64,000 nucleotides of DNA from Nereocystis luetkeana (Eukaryota > Sar > Phaeophyceae > Laminariales > Laminariaceae). Below the pieces are notes generated by a model. That model was not told the origin of the DNA. It did not search any database and saw only the letters and a program-made list of their open reading frames with translations. The stretch is taken from contig JARUPZ010000002.1 in the NCBI GenBank assembly GCA_031213475.1, positions 2,542,001 through 2,606,000 of the forward strand. Reading direction: 5' to 3'. The translations under genes and the position numbers were made by a program. Below are positions 33,175-44,083 of this stretch, piece after piece. Each line of letters starts with the position of its first letter. Position 1 is the first letter of the stretch.

Positions 33175-33545
33175 ATGTCGACGGGTAGAAAATAAGAAGA
33201 ACGGTTTAATGTGAAGAACACACACTAACAGCACACACACAGAGACCACTCGATAATGGGAAAACTACTTCGTTGTGCTTCCCTGCAGGGGATAAACAAT
33301 AATACCACTACATCTATCTAATAAACAGAGCGAAGACTAAAACCAAGGAAAATAACCTGTCTGTGTTACCGAAGCACAACAAAAAAATACACCCTCAGGG
33401 TAGCCGCAGCAGTGTGAGGTACGGGTAGCATATATATGCAGGTTCTACCCACTAGTGATTATTAATGGCCGGTCTGGTACCTTGCTACCCTATCTGCCGT
33501 CTCCGTCCTGGTTTCGTCAACTACGCCCCACCCCCGGAGAGAATG
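33175..33545. repeat. LINE-tail fragments in opposed orientation
   Basis: 33,177-33,225 carries the terminal block TCGACGGGTAGAAAATAAGAA and GGTTTAATGTGAAGAACAC in plus sense. 33,290-33,545 matches the copy B/C tail in minus sense (GGTACCTTGCTACCCTATCT, GCCGTCTCCGTCCTGG). A minus-strand ORF end, ETADRVARY, matches the 3' end of the LINE reading frame (EMADRVARR). Confidence 0.65.
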
Positions 33546-33899
33546 CGCCATTTGTAGCATAGTGACTCCAACCTTTTTTCTATGCGTCCGTTCCTCTCGT
33601 CTACCAATCCATTCAGCACATACTATAGCACCCTCTATATTGTTTACGTGATGTGCCCAGATACAAGCCCAGTACGATGCTTTGCGTTCGCTCATTGTAA
33701 TATGTCTGCACACGGACGCCCCACACTAATCAATGCCGAAGGGTCTTGGGCTCGCTTCAAGAAGCGGGCGTTGTCTGACGCGAGCCCTTGTGTATGAATG
33801 TTAGTATACTGCTACAAGTATCGTACCAGATACAAGGCACACCCTGGACAATAGACAATGGCCCCTGCAATAGTAATATAATATGGTGCAATGGACAGG
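33546..33899. other. no gene recognised
   Basis: Short ORFs only; boundary zone before the satellite. Confidence 0.45.
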
Positions 33900-34335
33900 T
33901 CTATGGTCGTCGGTAAAGTCTATCGATTGGTACGTTCCTCGATCCATTGTCGTCGATAATGTCTATCGATAGGTTACGTCCCCAACATATTGTTCAGGCA
34001 GGAGTGCGCTGAAGTACCTGGCTGGGTTGAAAGCTATTGTCACCGACAATGGCTATCGACGGATAGCTTGCAGAATCTATTGCGGTCGACAGTGGCTATC
34101 GATGAAAACATTTATTGACCTATTGTGGGCGGCAATGGCTATCGATAGATACATTTCTAGTCTATTGTGACCGTCAATTGCTATCGATAGATGCATTTCT
34201 TAATCTATTGTGACGACAATAATAGCTATCGATAGATAGCTTTCTAGTCTATTGTGACCGGCAATTAATTGCTATCGATGGACACCGATGATAATCTATT
34301 GTGGTGGACAATGTCTATGGATGGACACCATCACC
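33900..34335. repeat. 43-bp satellite with ATCGAT palindromes, main array
   Basis: CTATTGT begins units at 34,034, 34,077, 34,120, 34,162, 34,205, 34,249 and 34,296, a period of 42-47 bp centred on 43. Each unit reads roughly CTATTGTGACCGRCAAT, GGCTATCGATAGATA and an AT-rich linker. Both the CTATTGT..ACAAT pair and the CTATCGATAG core are inverted repeats, so every monomer can fold. Diverged copies continue at 34.9-35.4, 36.2-36.4, 37.7-37.8 and 38.1-38.3 kb. Confidence 0.88.
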
Positions 34336-34790
34336 CAACTATTTCCACACCTACAATGTACTCTGATTTAAAAGGCACTGCAATAATATTTTATGCCGCA
34401 GCAATGTCATAATTTCAGCTTGTTGTGATCACCCCCACATGGTCCAGTATGATGGAATGAGTGCATGGTGTATGGTGATGAGCAGCAATGTGGGTGCATG
34501 GCATAGCGTGAAGGAGGGCTGCAACGTTGTGTGTCTCTACAGGACAATGGGCATCATGAGGTTAAGTGTGTTGCTTGTCGGCTGTGTTGTTGTGGTTGGT
34601 ACTCGGTTTTATTTATAGTGATTCCTTGGGATATATGAGGTAGTAATGTGCATATACCCTGGACAATAGAAAGGAAATAGAACTTTGCCGCTACAGCAGT
34701 AGCCCCGAAAAAGCGTGTATCAATGAATATCGTTAACGACGGCAGACTGGCAACGCTAGCTCACGATAGACATTGTGAACCACAATAGAC
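34336..34790. other. no gene recognised
   Basis: Non-coding DNA between satellite blocks. Satellite-like words reappear from about 34,740. Confidence 0.45.
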
Positions 34791-34899
34791 TATTACGGGG
34801 GACCATAGTTAATAGGACCTATGTTATACATAAAAACCTATATATTTCACCATTTTTACTAACAATATTTGGTCCTATTAACTATGGTCCCCCGTAGTA
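34791..34899. mobile_element. 109-bp MITE, copy 1
   Basis: The terminal inverted repeats are TATTACGGGGGACCATAGTT plus AATAGGACC at the left and the complement of TACTACGGGGGACCATAGTT plus AATAGGACC at the right. The 51-bp centre contains AAAAACCTATATATTTC. A second copy of exactly the same length lies at 55,341-55,449. The TA at each end is consistent with a TA-targeting element. It is inserted in satellite DNA. Confidence 0.88.
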
Positions 34900-34904
34900 G
34901 CAGC

Positions 34905-35445
34905 ACAGTCTGTCAATAGACACTGTTAACCACAATGGACTGGCAACGCTGTCTATCGATAGATAGATATTGTTAACGACAATAGACTGGGAACGCTGTA
35001 AATCGATAGATATTGTCGGGGAATAATATATTTTCGGCAATGAATGATGGACACAATATATCCTTGCCCTAACAATGGAGTCACAAGGTTGTTCATAGAT
35101 GTCCATTGTCCTAAAACAAAATATGTTGGGAAAGCAACCGCGATAGATATTGTTTGAACCATAGACCAAAATGTTTGCCAATCGATGGCTATTATTGCCG
35201 CCCACAATATACAAGCAACTGTATCCATCAATAGCCTTCGTCACCCACAATAGGCTGTTGGGCGTGATTTCGCAATAATACCCTTTTGCCTACACCTATT
35301 ATGTATACCACCGGAATGATGCATGTCGATGGCCATTCTTGACGACTGCCGCAGCTTCTATTGCCGCCAACATAGTAGAGACGTGGTTGGTTGTGTCCTA
35401 CAATAATAGCCATCGCCACCCACAACAGATTGTTGGCCGGACTCC
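34905..35445. repeat. diverged 43-bp satellite, mostly inverted orientation
   Basis: Repeated TATCGATAGATATTGT, GACAATAGACTG and CCACAATA words with irregular spacing. The 60-120-codon minus-strand ORFs here are satellite by-products. Confidence 0.7.
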
Positions 35446-35454
35446 GAAAAATAT

Positions 35455-35890
35455 GAATCTGACTTACTTCATTTGAGCATAAAAACTCGAGTTAAACAAC
35501 GGAAAGCTTAGGACTTTTTAGTATGGTTGACCGGCATCCGATAAAAAAACTGAGTTACTTGATTTCAGGATGGGACAAAAAAAACTCGAGCTAAGCAACG
35601 GAAAGCTGAAAATTTTCTTGGCAAGATGGTTCTATTTTGAATATCCAGATGACTTTTGACAGTGCAGTTAATATTGTTATTATGTGCAATTAATATAAGA
35701 CAAAGTGAGGGTAAAAAAGCGAGTAAATTAAAAAAACGAAAATAAAGATGACCAGCGTCCATAAAAATAACTCTTACTTACTTGGTTTCAGAATAGGACA
35801 AAAAACTCGAGACGAGAAACGGAAAGATCACAAATTTTAGCAGAGTGTGGTTCTAGTCTAATGATCCACGTTTTATTCAAAGTGGAGTCA
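35455..35890. repeat. three dispersed units of an about 85-bp repeat
   Basis: Units near 35,460, 35,551 and 35,771 share TTACTT, RGACAAAAAA, AACTCGAG, AACGGAAAG and a following TTTT..GCA..TGGTTC. Spacing is uneven. Confidence 0.65.
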
Positions 35891-36159
35891 ATATAGGACA
35901 AAGTAAGGATATTAAATCGAATCAATTTCCGAAACTACAAGCGCACACAAGTTGACGACAGTTACCATAATATCCTGGTGCGCGAGTTCCTAGCGACATG
36001 TAGATATAATGTCTTATTTAACTGAGCGTGAGAGCGTATGGTCTCCACATGATGACGTCGGTTCACATTCCCACAAACATACAGAACATGATTATACCTG
36101 ATACATATTTGGCCACTTGTTGTGTTCTAAAAGATAAAGTCTCATTCTCATCGTAAAGG
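35891..36159. other. no gene recognised
   Basis: AT-rich, no motif. Confidence 0.4.
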
Positions 36160-36412
36160 CAGTTATCAAAATAGGAAAATCGGGTACGCGATTGTGTCCA
36201 ACAGCAGTAACCATCGCCATCCACAATAATAGATGTTTGGACGAGCTTCCAAAATAGACGATTGACTGACGTATATCACGAGATGGCTATCGATGGATAG
36301 CTTGTAGAATACCTTTTGTGGCCGGCAATGACCATCGGTAGACATATCGTACAATCTATTGTGGTCGGCAATGGCCGTCGATAGACATACCGCATAATCT
36401 ATTGTGGTCTTT
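36160..36412. repeat. diverged 43-bp satellite
   Basis: GGCTATCGATGGATAG, GGCAATGACCATCGG, CTATTGTGGTCGGCAATGGC and similar words. Confidence 0.7.
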
Positions 36413-36608
36413 CAACTTCAGCGTGGCCGCAAAAATAAGCACCGCTTGAATATTATATTGCCCTCCCGAACGACCTTTATAAACTCGTACATACTCTATC
36501 AACAATCATAAATCAAAGCCAGACAAAGCCCGTTCATGCATCCCTCGTGTCTCGAGGCACACGCGACGCCTAGGCACGAAAGCGGTGACCGCGCTCCTTG
36601 CAACTCCC
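36413..36608 (+). repeat. inverted repeat arm 1 (pairs with 39,027-39,226)
   Basis: CTTCAGCGTGGCCGCAAAAA, TATAAACTCGTACATACTCT, CAGACAAAGCCCGTTCATGC and CGAGGCACACGCGACGCCTA all occur in reverse complement at 39,226-39,027. Arms are about 195 bp, roughly 95% alike by eye, and separated by 2.4 kb. Confidence 0.88.
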
Positions 36609-36875
36609 CCTCTACCCGCCAGCACCCGCTGGCACCCGCGACGGTGCCGGGTCCTCCCGCGATGCCGTGCTCGGAGAACACGCACGCACACGAAACGAAA
36701 GAAGAAAAAAGGAAGAAATGGCCGAGAAAACAAAGAACTGCTGGAAAGGTCCGGCAAGTAATGAAAGGAGGCGGTTTGGAAGTGGGAGCTCTGAGAGGCC
36801 AGGGACGCACCAACCGAGCACGCTCAGGGGTTGTGATCTAAGTATGTAGTTCTATATAGTTTTTTTTGTGTACTG

Positions 36876-36906
36876 TAGGTCATATTTACTACGGCCCCCC
36901 GTAATA
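36876..36906. repeat. half copy of the 109-bp MITE
   Basis: AGGTCATATTTACTACGGCC and CCCCGTAATA match the right terminal repeat of the MITE. The left half is not seen. Confidence 0.6.
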
Positions 36907-37055
36907 ATAAAGACAAGCTGAAAGTTGGCACAAAAGTTGAGGTAGACTTGGTGCATGGGTTTCCTTTTGTTTCCGAGGTTTTCTTCTTTCAGGAAAGTGA
37001 TGAGTGATCAACGTTGAAGATCATGCTGCACATTGTCGGAAGGCAAAGGAAATAA

Positions 37056-37091
37056 TAAACATAATAATAATAATAATAATAATAATAATAG
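37056..37091. repeat. (AAT)n microsatellite
   Basis: Eleven or so AAT units within a Thr/Ile-like spurious ORF. Confidence 0.95.
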
Positions 37092-37368
37092 TAAAACATC
37101 GCTATGAATGTCTTCACACAGATAGATGTCAGGAGACAGCACTTGCACCTCTTCTTGGCAGACAGCAACTTGGCGTTGACATGCCTCGACTGACACTAAA
37201 CCCCTAGGTTTTCGTATTTATTTAACACTCGGCCCTCCACCCTTGGCAGTGCACATTTGGGGTGGCTTGACATGTCTCTTGACATCTTTGTCACTCAGAG
37301 AAATGTGCCCTCTGTACGAATTTCATTTTTGGAGCGTTTTCTCTATATACCCCTTTTGGACCCTCAGG

Positions 37369-37465
37369 TGCTAGTAGTAGTAGTAGTAGTAGTAGTAGTA
37401 TTGATAGTAGTAGTAGTAGGAGTAGTAGTAGTAGTAGTAGTATAAGTAGTAGTAGTAGTAGTTGT
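37369..37465. repeat. (AGT)n microsatellite
   Basis: About 95 bp of AGT repeats with three interruptions, giving spurious poly-Val and poly-Leu frames. Confidence 0.95.
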
Positions 37466-37674
37466 AGTTCCACGAAGTATGTGCCACACGTACATATAAG
37501 AGTATTATTCGACTTCTATAGAAACACAACTAACTGTTATTGTCAAATGTGGTCTACCAACCGGCCTTTACGGTTACATATTATTTATTCTGGTGTGAGC
37601 GCGCAGTACCATAGTACTGCCGTGCTGTATTGCTGTATTATTACCTTAGTACAACCACACGCTGGACAATGGGC

Positions 37675-37800
37675 ACTGCAATAGTCTATTATTGCTTCAA
37701 CAATAATAGATGGGGGGGGGATCTATCGATGTATATTGTCCGCGACAATAGAATTATGGAAGGTATATAATATATCGATAGATATTGTCGGCGCCAGTAG
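37675..37800. repeat. 43-bp satellite remnant left of SINE copy 3
   Basis: ATCTATCGATGTATATTGTC and ATATATCGATAGATATTGTC flank the SINE insertion point; the same satellite resumes after 38,142. Confidence 0.7.
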
Positions 37801-38142
37801 GTCGCCCCGGTGGTTCAAGTGGTTAACCTCGAATTCTACTTGTTTGAGTCCTGGGTTCGAGCCCCAGGTGGGTCGGACTTTGACTTTATTTGCAAAAATA
37901 AAAAAGGATTCAATTGTTGAGAGCGCCTTGCAGCGTGGGTAGGCACAATCCGATGCGAGTCGACGAGGGAAGAAAAGGCTGAAATCTTCTCGCGATGAAA
38001 ATGAAGGCACGTACCGTAGCGGGAAGGGGGGAGAAGAGCCTGCTATGTGACCCCGGATCTGAGTTACGAGTTGGAAGGAGAGAAAGAAGAAGATGTGCGA
38101 AGATAATGAATGGGATGAGAAAAAAATAAAAATAAAAAAAAA
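37801..38142 (+). mobile_element. tRNA-derived SINE, copy 3
   Basis: The head is GTCGCCCCGGTGGTTCAAG at 37,801, box B GGTTCGAGCCC is at 37,854-37,864, and the body runs through GAGTCGACGAGGGAAG to an A-rich tail (AAAAAATAAAAATAAAAAAA). It splits a satellite array, so it inserted after the satellite formed. No convincing target duplication was found. Confidence 0.88.
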
Positions 38143-38346
38143 TAGACTGTTGATATTGTCGATCGATAGACATTGTCGGACACAGTAGAGCGCCATCGAT
38201 GGCCATTGCAGGCCACAATGATTGTGCGAGATGCCTATCGATAGTCATTGGTCGCCACAATATTCTGTGCGAAATGTCTATCGATAGCCATTCATTGCTG
38301 GCCACAATGGATTGTGCGAGAGGTCTATCGACGGTCATTGCCGAGG
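38143..38346. repeat. satellite, right of SINE copy 3
   Basis: About 59-bp units: GCCTATCGATAGTCATTGG, TGTCTATCGATAGCCATTC and GGTCTATCGACGGTCATTG, each followed by CCACAAT and TGTGCGA. Confidence 0.75.
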
Positions 38347-38975
38347 GAGGTGTGCAGTTTGAACACCAACGTTATCGAGCTGGCGAACGACGGCCACGGT
38401 GAGCACCGGGCTTCACGCGGGGTGGGCGACGGGGGCTGATTGTGGCAGAGAGTGATAAAAGCTTTACCCGGACCGAATCGGTAGCGAGGTGGTCGCGAGA
38501 GGGGCGGGCGGCGTACGGCGGCGTACGAGGCTGAGAGAGAATGCGTTTTTTTCTTTTCTTCTTTTCGACCGGGTGTAAGGTGTGTTCCAATCAGGCAGAA
38601 AAATATTACACGAGAAGGGACGGGGATTTTTTTTCCTTTCCGAGTTTGCGGTTTCATTTTCATTGTTTTTGCTGCTGTGCCGTGCTGTGCTTTCGCTTTC
38701 TTCGTACATACAGTACAGACATAGAGCATATCGAGAGAAGAAAATAAGGACAGACAGTAGTAGTACCCTACCTGGGGTGTATGTACGTACGTACGACATC
38801 CGCGACGCGAAGCGCATATGTGGCATCCAAGCTGACGTCGGAGCTGTTTTTTCCTGAAGCATGACGGCGGGACTCTTGGCATTATCAAGTCGCCGGTTTG
38901 CAATTACGATCCTTGAAAACACTAAACTCAATCGTGGACCTCTGTTCGCTTCGCATAATTTGATGTACTTTAATC
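38347..38975. repeat. about 625-bp direct repeat, copy X
   Basis: This runs from GAGGGAGGTGTGCAGTTTGA to CGCATAATTTGATGTACTTT. Copy Y (39,231-39,855) has the same ends and is about 95% alike apart from small indels. A minus-strand ORF (38,903-38,325, 192 codons) is open in X but shorter in Y (144 codons), and neither has a recognisable domain. Confidence 0.88.
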
Positions 38976-38984
38976 CTTCCTGAG

Positions 38985-39026
38985 CGAGCGTAGCGGGCGG
39001 CGTAGGCCGCCCGCGGAGCGAGGGGG
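38985..39026. repeat. GC-rich palindrome
   Basis: AGCGGGCGGCGTAGGCCGCC followed by CGC forms a 9-bp perfect stem with a 4-base loop (about 38,993-39,014), flanked by GAGCGAGCG and GGAGCGAG. Confidence 0.75.
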
Positions 39027-39226
39027 GGTTGCAAGGAGCGCGGTCGCCGCTTTCGTGCCTAGGCGTCGCGTGTGCCTCGAGACACGAGGGATGCATGAAC
39101 GGGCTTTGTCTGGCTTCGATTTATGATTGTTGATAGAGTATGTACGAGTTTATAAAGGTCGTTCGGGGGGGCAAGATAATATTCAAGCGGTGTGCTTATT
39201 TTTGCGACTACGCTGAAGTTGAAAGA
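39027..39226 (-). repeat. inverted repeat arm 2
   Basis: Reverse complement of 36,413-36,608. It forms the spacer between direct repeats X and Y. Confidence 0.88.
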
Positions 39227-39230
39227 GGGA

Positions 39231-39855
39231 GGTGTGCAGTTTGAACACCAACGTTTTCGAGCTGGCGAACAACGGCCACGGTGAGCACTGGGCTTCACGC
39301 GAGGCGGGCGACGGGGCTGATTGTGGCAGAGAGTGATAAAAGCTTTACCCGGACCGAATCGGTAGCGAGGTGGTCGCGAGAGGGGCGGGCGGCGTACTAG
39401 GCTGAGAGAGAAGCTCTTCTGTGAGTTTTTTTTCTTTTCTTCTTTTCGACCGGGTGTAAGGTGTGTTCCAATCAGGCAGAAAAATATTACACGAGAAGGG
39501 ACGGGGATTTTTTTTCTTTTCCGAGTTTTCGGTTTCATTTTCATCGTTTTTGCTGCTGTGCCGTGCTTTCGCTTTCTTCGTACACACAGTACAGACATAA
39601 AGCATATCGAGAGAAGAAAATAAGTACAGACAGTAGTACCCTACCTGGGGTGTATGTACGTACGTATGACATCCGGGACGCGAAGCGTATAATATCTGGC
39701 ATCCAAGCTGATGTCGGAGCTGTTTTTTCCTGAAGCATGGCGGCGGGACTCTTGGCATTATCAAGTCGCCGGTTTGCAATTAATTACGATCCTTGAAAAA
39801 ACTAAACTCAATCGTGGACCTCTGTTCGCTTCGCATAATTTGATGTACTTTTTTC
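39231..39855. repeat. about 625-bp direct repeat, copy Y
   Basis: Second copy of X. After the shared end TTTGATGTACTTT the flanks differ (TTTCCACCCTGG here, AATCCTTCCTGA after X). Confidence 0.88.
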
Positions 39856-40487
39856 CACCCTGGACCCAACCATGGTTAACCAACGACGTGACCTCCCGTG
39901 CAGCAACGTTGCAGCACATGGAAAAATCTTGCTCCATCGAATAGACCATGCATGGTGTGTGATGTTCTCTTCAGTCATTCTTTCTACCGTCGACACCCTG
40001 TGTCCGTGCAGATTCTTTGTCCTACGTACATAAAATACAGATTCGTGAAAAGGCTCTCCTCGGCCCACAGATTATTTTTCGGAACAACAAAAGAAGAAGC
40101 AACTGGGTCCAGGTCCAATTCATCCGAATCCGAGGAGGTTGTCGACATCCATCGTGCCAGTTTGCGCTACAATCTCCACAGCTGGAGCCGGGGAAAAGTG
40201 GGTTCCCGTCTATATATTACATCTCGCTTCAAAATAGATGGAAATAAAATTTGTTTCCACTAAAATTTTCCCCTGGACAAGATAAGCCCCAAACCGGTGT
40301 CCGGTATAACAAAAAAATATGGCAACCCCGTGTCGACCTCCATAATCTTGACCATTTTTTGTCGGGAAAACGAATTACTCCGTCGCAACGACGAAAGGAA
40401 AACAAAAAATCTGTCTTGATGGTTCGATCCGTCTGTAACAGAGTTTTCCGGTTATATATTTTCATGTCTTCCGAAAATAGGTGACTA
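39856..40487. other. no gene recognised
   Basis: Contains a diverged LINE-terminal block (TCTACCGTCGACACCCTGTG, about 39,986-40,020). Two ORFs of about 110-120 codons on opposite strands carry no motif. Confidence 0.45.
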
Positions 40488-40987
40488 TAGTGGGGATCCC
40501 TTAATAAGGCGTTCCGAGTAAGGCGGTATCCCGATATAAGGCGGTCAAAATCGCTTGGCACGGATGGCCCCTCAGTAGGGCGGTCTACCGCCTTGCTGAG
40601 GGCGGTCTAGGCCTTCACATCCGTGCAGACACCCTCCACCAGTTCTCGCACAGCAGGGCGTACCGCCCAGTTAGACACATCAGTAGATACCACCCCACCA
40701 GGGCACACCCCTATCGCTCGAACAGTAGAGGCGCACGATGCCCTGTGCAGCACGTCAGCTGTGCTCTATTCCATGCCTCACACCAGAGCCCCCTGACGGC
40801 CATTCTTGTAGTCGAGGGTGTGGTGCCCGGCTTCACGGTCTTTGTGGGGAGGTGGAAGAACCAGATGGTGACAAACCAACGCACCGCATCTATCTGTCAC
40901 GCGTGCGCAGCTGCCAAGTGCTGCACGAAGGATACCGTGAAAGCCCCCGCGGGCATGCGCTAAAGTACGGACAAGGAGGGCCGTGGG

Positions 40988-41209
40988 GTGGAGCCGTGGA
41001 AAAGCGCGAAATCTGGTTTAGAAAATACGGATAAAAGCACGTCTCGCACGCGGCTTACTCCGGACCAAAAGCTTGAGGTCCCGCGACTGCTTGATCAAGG
41101 AGCTACTCACAACACGATAGTAGGCCGTTTTAAGTGTGGGTTGAGCACGGTTCCCGTGTTCAGGAGGAGAGGCGGCCCCTCTATGACCCAGGTGGTGGGC
41201 CAAAGCTAA
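40988..41209 (+). pseudogene. pogo transposase N-terminal helix-turn-helix
   Basis: RTRLTPDQKLEVPRLLDQGA, THNTIVGRF and KCGLSTV fit the CENP-B/psq N-terminal DNA-binding helix-turn-helix (qKleil..le.G.s...ia..f.vs.sTv). A frame change near 41,150 is likely, since the next frame continues with SRVQEERRPLYDPGGGP. Upstream, to 40,738, the frame is open but unrecognised. Confidence 0.6.
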
Positions 41210-41308
41210 AACACTGCCGCTGGAGGTGGAGGCTACGCTCACGGCAGTGCATGACCGGACCGTTTCAAGGACCCTGCGGTGGAGGGGCAGGAATAAACAC
41301 TCAACAAC

Positions 41309-41746
41309 GTGAGCTCACGTGTGGCTGACACGGAGATGGCCGATTTATTAGCGAGCCTGAGCATCATCCCGGGAGAATGCGCCGATGAGGCCGCCATTCT
41401 TTCGGCTCAGGTTTGGGCGACAGTGGAGGACCAGGAGGACGTCGTCGAAACTCTGCGGTTGGATGTGGTGGACGAGATGAGGGAGCAGTTGAAAGACACT
41501 GGCGTGGGGGGCGTGGACTCCACTGACGGCGAGAGGGAGGACGGCGGCCATGAGATGACGGGGTGCGGGGGCACCGTGCCGCCGCCGTACGCTAAAATTT
41601 CCTCGAGCCTTGGCCTCCTGGAGAGCGCAGCGCAGGAGGGCGGTAATGACAACGCCGCCTTCCACCTGCAGATGGCCAGGATGGTGTTCATCGAAGCGCA
41701 TGCGCCCACGCCAGTGGAGCAGGCGGGCATAAAGGTTTTTTTCTAG
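41309..41746 (+). pseudogene. pogo transposase C-terminal region
   Basis: This 145-codon frame contains DEAAILSAQVWATVEDQEDV and ends AAFHLQMARMVFIEAHAPTP, VEQAGIKVFF. This resembles the tail of Tigger-like transposases (a helix followed by a short hydrophobic end). It follows the helix-turn-helix after a deletion of the DDE domain. A stand-alone small gene is an alternative. Confidence 0.5.
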
Positions 41747-44083
41747 ACCCAAGGCGGGGGCAGGGGGTAGCGCAGCAGAGTTGTGCCGCATGATTCCGCT
41801 GTGGTGTTCCTGACCTTGTTACAGTACAGTATAATAGTGTACCATGGTACAAAACAAGTTTCTCCATGTCACCTTCGTCTAATTTCATCGTCTCCAAACG
41901 CATCCTGTTCTTCCTTGTACGTTTCACTTTCTCCGGCTGTGTAACTTCCATTATCTCTTATCTTGTCACAAGTGGGGCACATCTGTGCATGCATCTGCTT
42001 CCTCCTTCTCGCGGCTACTGGTTCACCTCTTTCTGCTTTCTGGCAGGTCCAGGTCCCCTAGACGAAGTCGTAGTTTCAGCGTTTTCGCGTACTATTAATA
42101 GTATACTGCATGTAGTCTGCATTGGGTGCAACTAGTTTGTTTTATTTAGCATATTTCCCCCCCGTATATCCTCCTTTTCCGCCTCATTTCTCAGCGCTAC
42201 GAGTATATACATAGCCTTGCCCTTCTTTCTATAATTTTCTTTATTTCTGTCCCGTACACCCCAAACACTTCTCTATGCACAGCATCTCTTCTTGGTACCA
42301 GGTACCTGGTATGTATTTCCGTAATTTGTCAATATGTTGCACATCGTCGGATGGCAAGAGAAATAATAATATATGTATACAAGTATATCGCAAGGTCAAA
42401 TGAGCCTCTTACCAGGTACTTGCTCTTACTATACCTCGAAACGTCCAGCTACAACCTCTAAATAAACAGGCACATCAATAACTACTACTGCATACACTGC
42501 TGTGGATTCATCGTTAATACGATAAAAATACAGCAGTTACTGCAGTAGTAGTTTAAAAGACTGCGGCTGCTGGCTGTGGCCTGACAGCGACTGCCACCCG
42601 TGCTGGGAGGACCTTTAACAATTTGGGAGAAGGGATATTTAGGTTGGTAGGCTGTTCGGCGTGCTGGTGACTGCGCTTGGGGAATTCGAATCTCGGCTGA
42701 TGCATACCTGGTAATCACACAAGGGGCATTTTTTTTCTGGAACCTATTTGGTTCTGGAAGTTCTTCCGCCGCCGTCAGCGCGAACGCGTGAGTTGACATG
42801 CCTATACCAGTACGTATACTGCTGTAGACCAAAACACCGAGGAGCAATGGGACTACTGGACCCACATCAGCATCGGCCCTCTTCGTAAGAAAACAGACTT
42901 TTAAGAGAAATCTAACCTAGACAGATGTAGAACAATTAGGAAGTATGCAGCCTAGGCGATCGCTGTCTATGGGAAATTGTAGGGAAAATTCCCCCCCCCC
43001 TTCTCGCTCTGCCAGAACAAGGATGTTATTATGTAGTCTCAACACTTCTTGTGATTTTAGTTTTTTTGTATACTATATACGCGAGATGAAAATACCGGGG
43101 GAGAGGGAGAATGCCACTTGTGATCACGGCTTTGACCAGAATGCTGTTATTATTGGTAAGTTAAACAAATATAATCAACACAAGGCATGGTGTCTAGACC
43201 CATACCAGATAATTTACCCGTACCGGTAAGTACTACCAGTATGCAGTAGTACTTGATACACAGCTCAATACCACTCAGACAGTACTATTAATAGTGTTGT
43301 GCTACAATTCAATTTGAACCCAGCCGAATACACTGTCCGGTACGTGTACCCCCGTGGTATTCGAATGCCGTACTCGTGTACTCGCTTGTACCATATTAGT
43401 ACATTTTGGTCGATTTCAAGAGCCGGCACCGGTAAGAGCCCCTGTGATTCATTTTCTCTCCAGCATGATACGAGTAGTATTATTGAATAATCGAACGGAA
43501 CGGTAAAATTGTGGCCGCGGGGGGGTGGGGGCGGGGGGGCGTTCGAGTGGATGATCGATTGCTTTCGTATACCCCCACTTTCCTGCCTGCTGCATTCGGC
43601 ACTGCTGTTTCTAGATTATCGATTTGTCGGGTGAGGGTTGACAACATTTAGAGGGCATTGGTGTGCGGTAACCATCGTACCGTAACAACACAGTTATGGA
43701 AGAGACGGGGCAAGGGGACGGTCTGATGTTGTTCATTGATTGTATTTGTAGCAGTCCTCACGCCCCGGGGTCGGCCACGGAGTAGCCCACGTCTTCCCCC
43801 GTGGCACCCCCCAGCCTCTGCGTTGCGTATATTTTTTGTTGGTCGTGCTTTCTGGGTCCTCGAAACGCTCGTCCACTCGTTTGCTTCGAGCTCTGATTAT
43901 TTATTCACACGCTCATCGTTTCCCAGCACAGTGTTACACCTGAGGGTAGACGATATCGAGTGTTTCGCGGACTATTTGCGTTGTGTTAGGCTGTCCCAGC
44001 GGTGGGTCGGTTTTGTTTACTACTCAAGGCCGGGCGAGGACACGGCAGCGTAGAGGAAGCGAGACAGGGACCCTCTGTTGGGG
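41747..44083. other. no gene recognised; intergenic
   Basis: AT-rich to neutral DNA without domain-bearing ORFs. It includes TACCAGGTA/TACCTGGTA sites at 42,296, 42,303, 42,410 and 42,705, TATTAATA at 42,093 and 43,286, and a G-run block at 43,518-43,541. Confidence 0.45.

Larger units (their letters stand above)
40488..41746 (+). mobile_element. pogo/Tigger-like DNA transposon remnant
   Basis: The left end is next to a TA and reads TAGTGGGGATCCCTTAATAA, followed by repeated AAGGCGGT words, as in Tigger-like subterminal regions. Inside are a psq/CENP-B-type helix-turn-helix and a C-terminal acidic domain. The central DDE catalytic domain is missing, so this is an internally deleted copy of about 1.26 kb. 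No matching right inverted repeat was found. Confidence 0.65.

Noticed and set aside
33900-34335. CRISPR-like array (regular 43-bp periodicity)
   Set aside because: The whole unit repeats with divergence and there are no unique spacers; the genome is eukaryotic. It is a satellite.
37257-37473. Poly-Val and poly-Leu ORFs
   Set aside because: They are produced by the (AGT)n microsatellite.
38347-39855. A TRIM (miniature LTR retrotransposon) formed by X, spacer and Y
   Set aside because: There are no TG...CA ends, primer-binding site, polypurine tract or target duplication; kept only as direct repeats.
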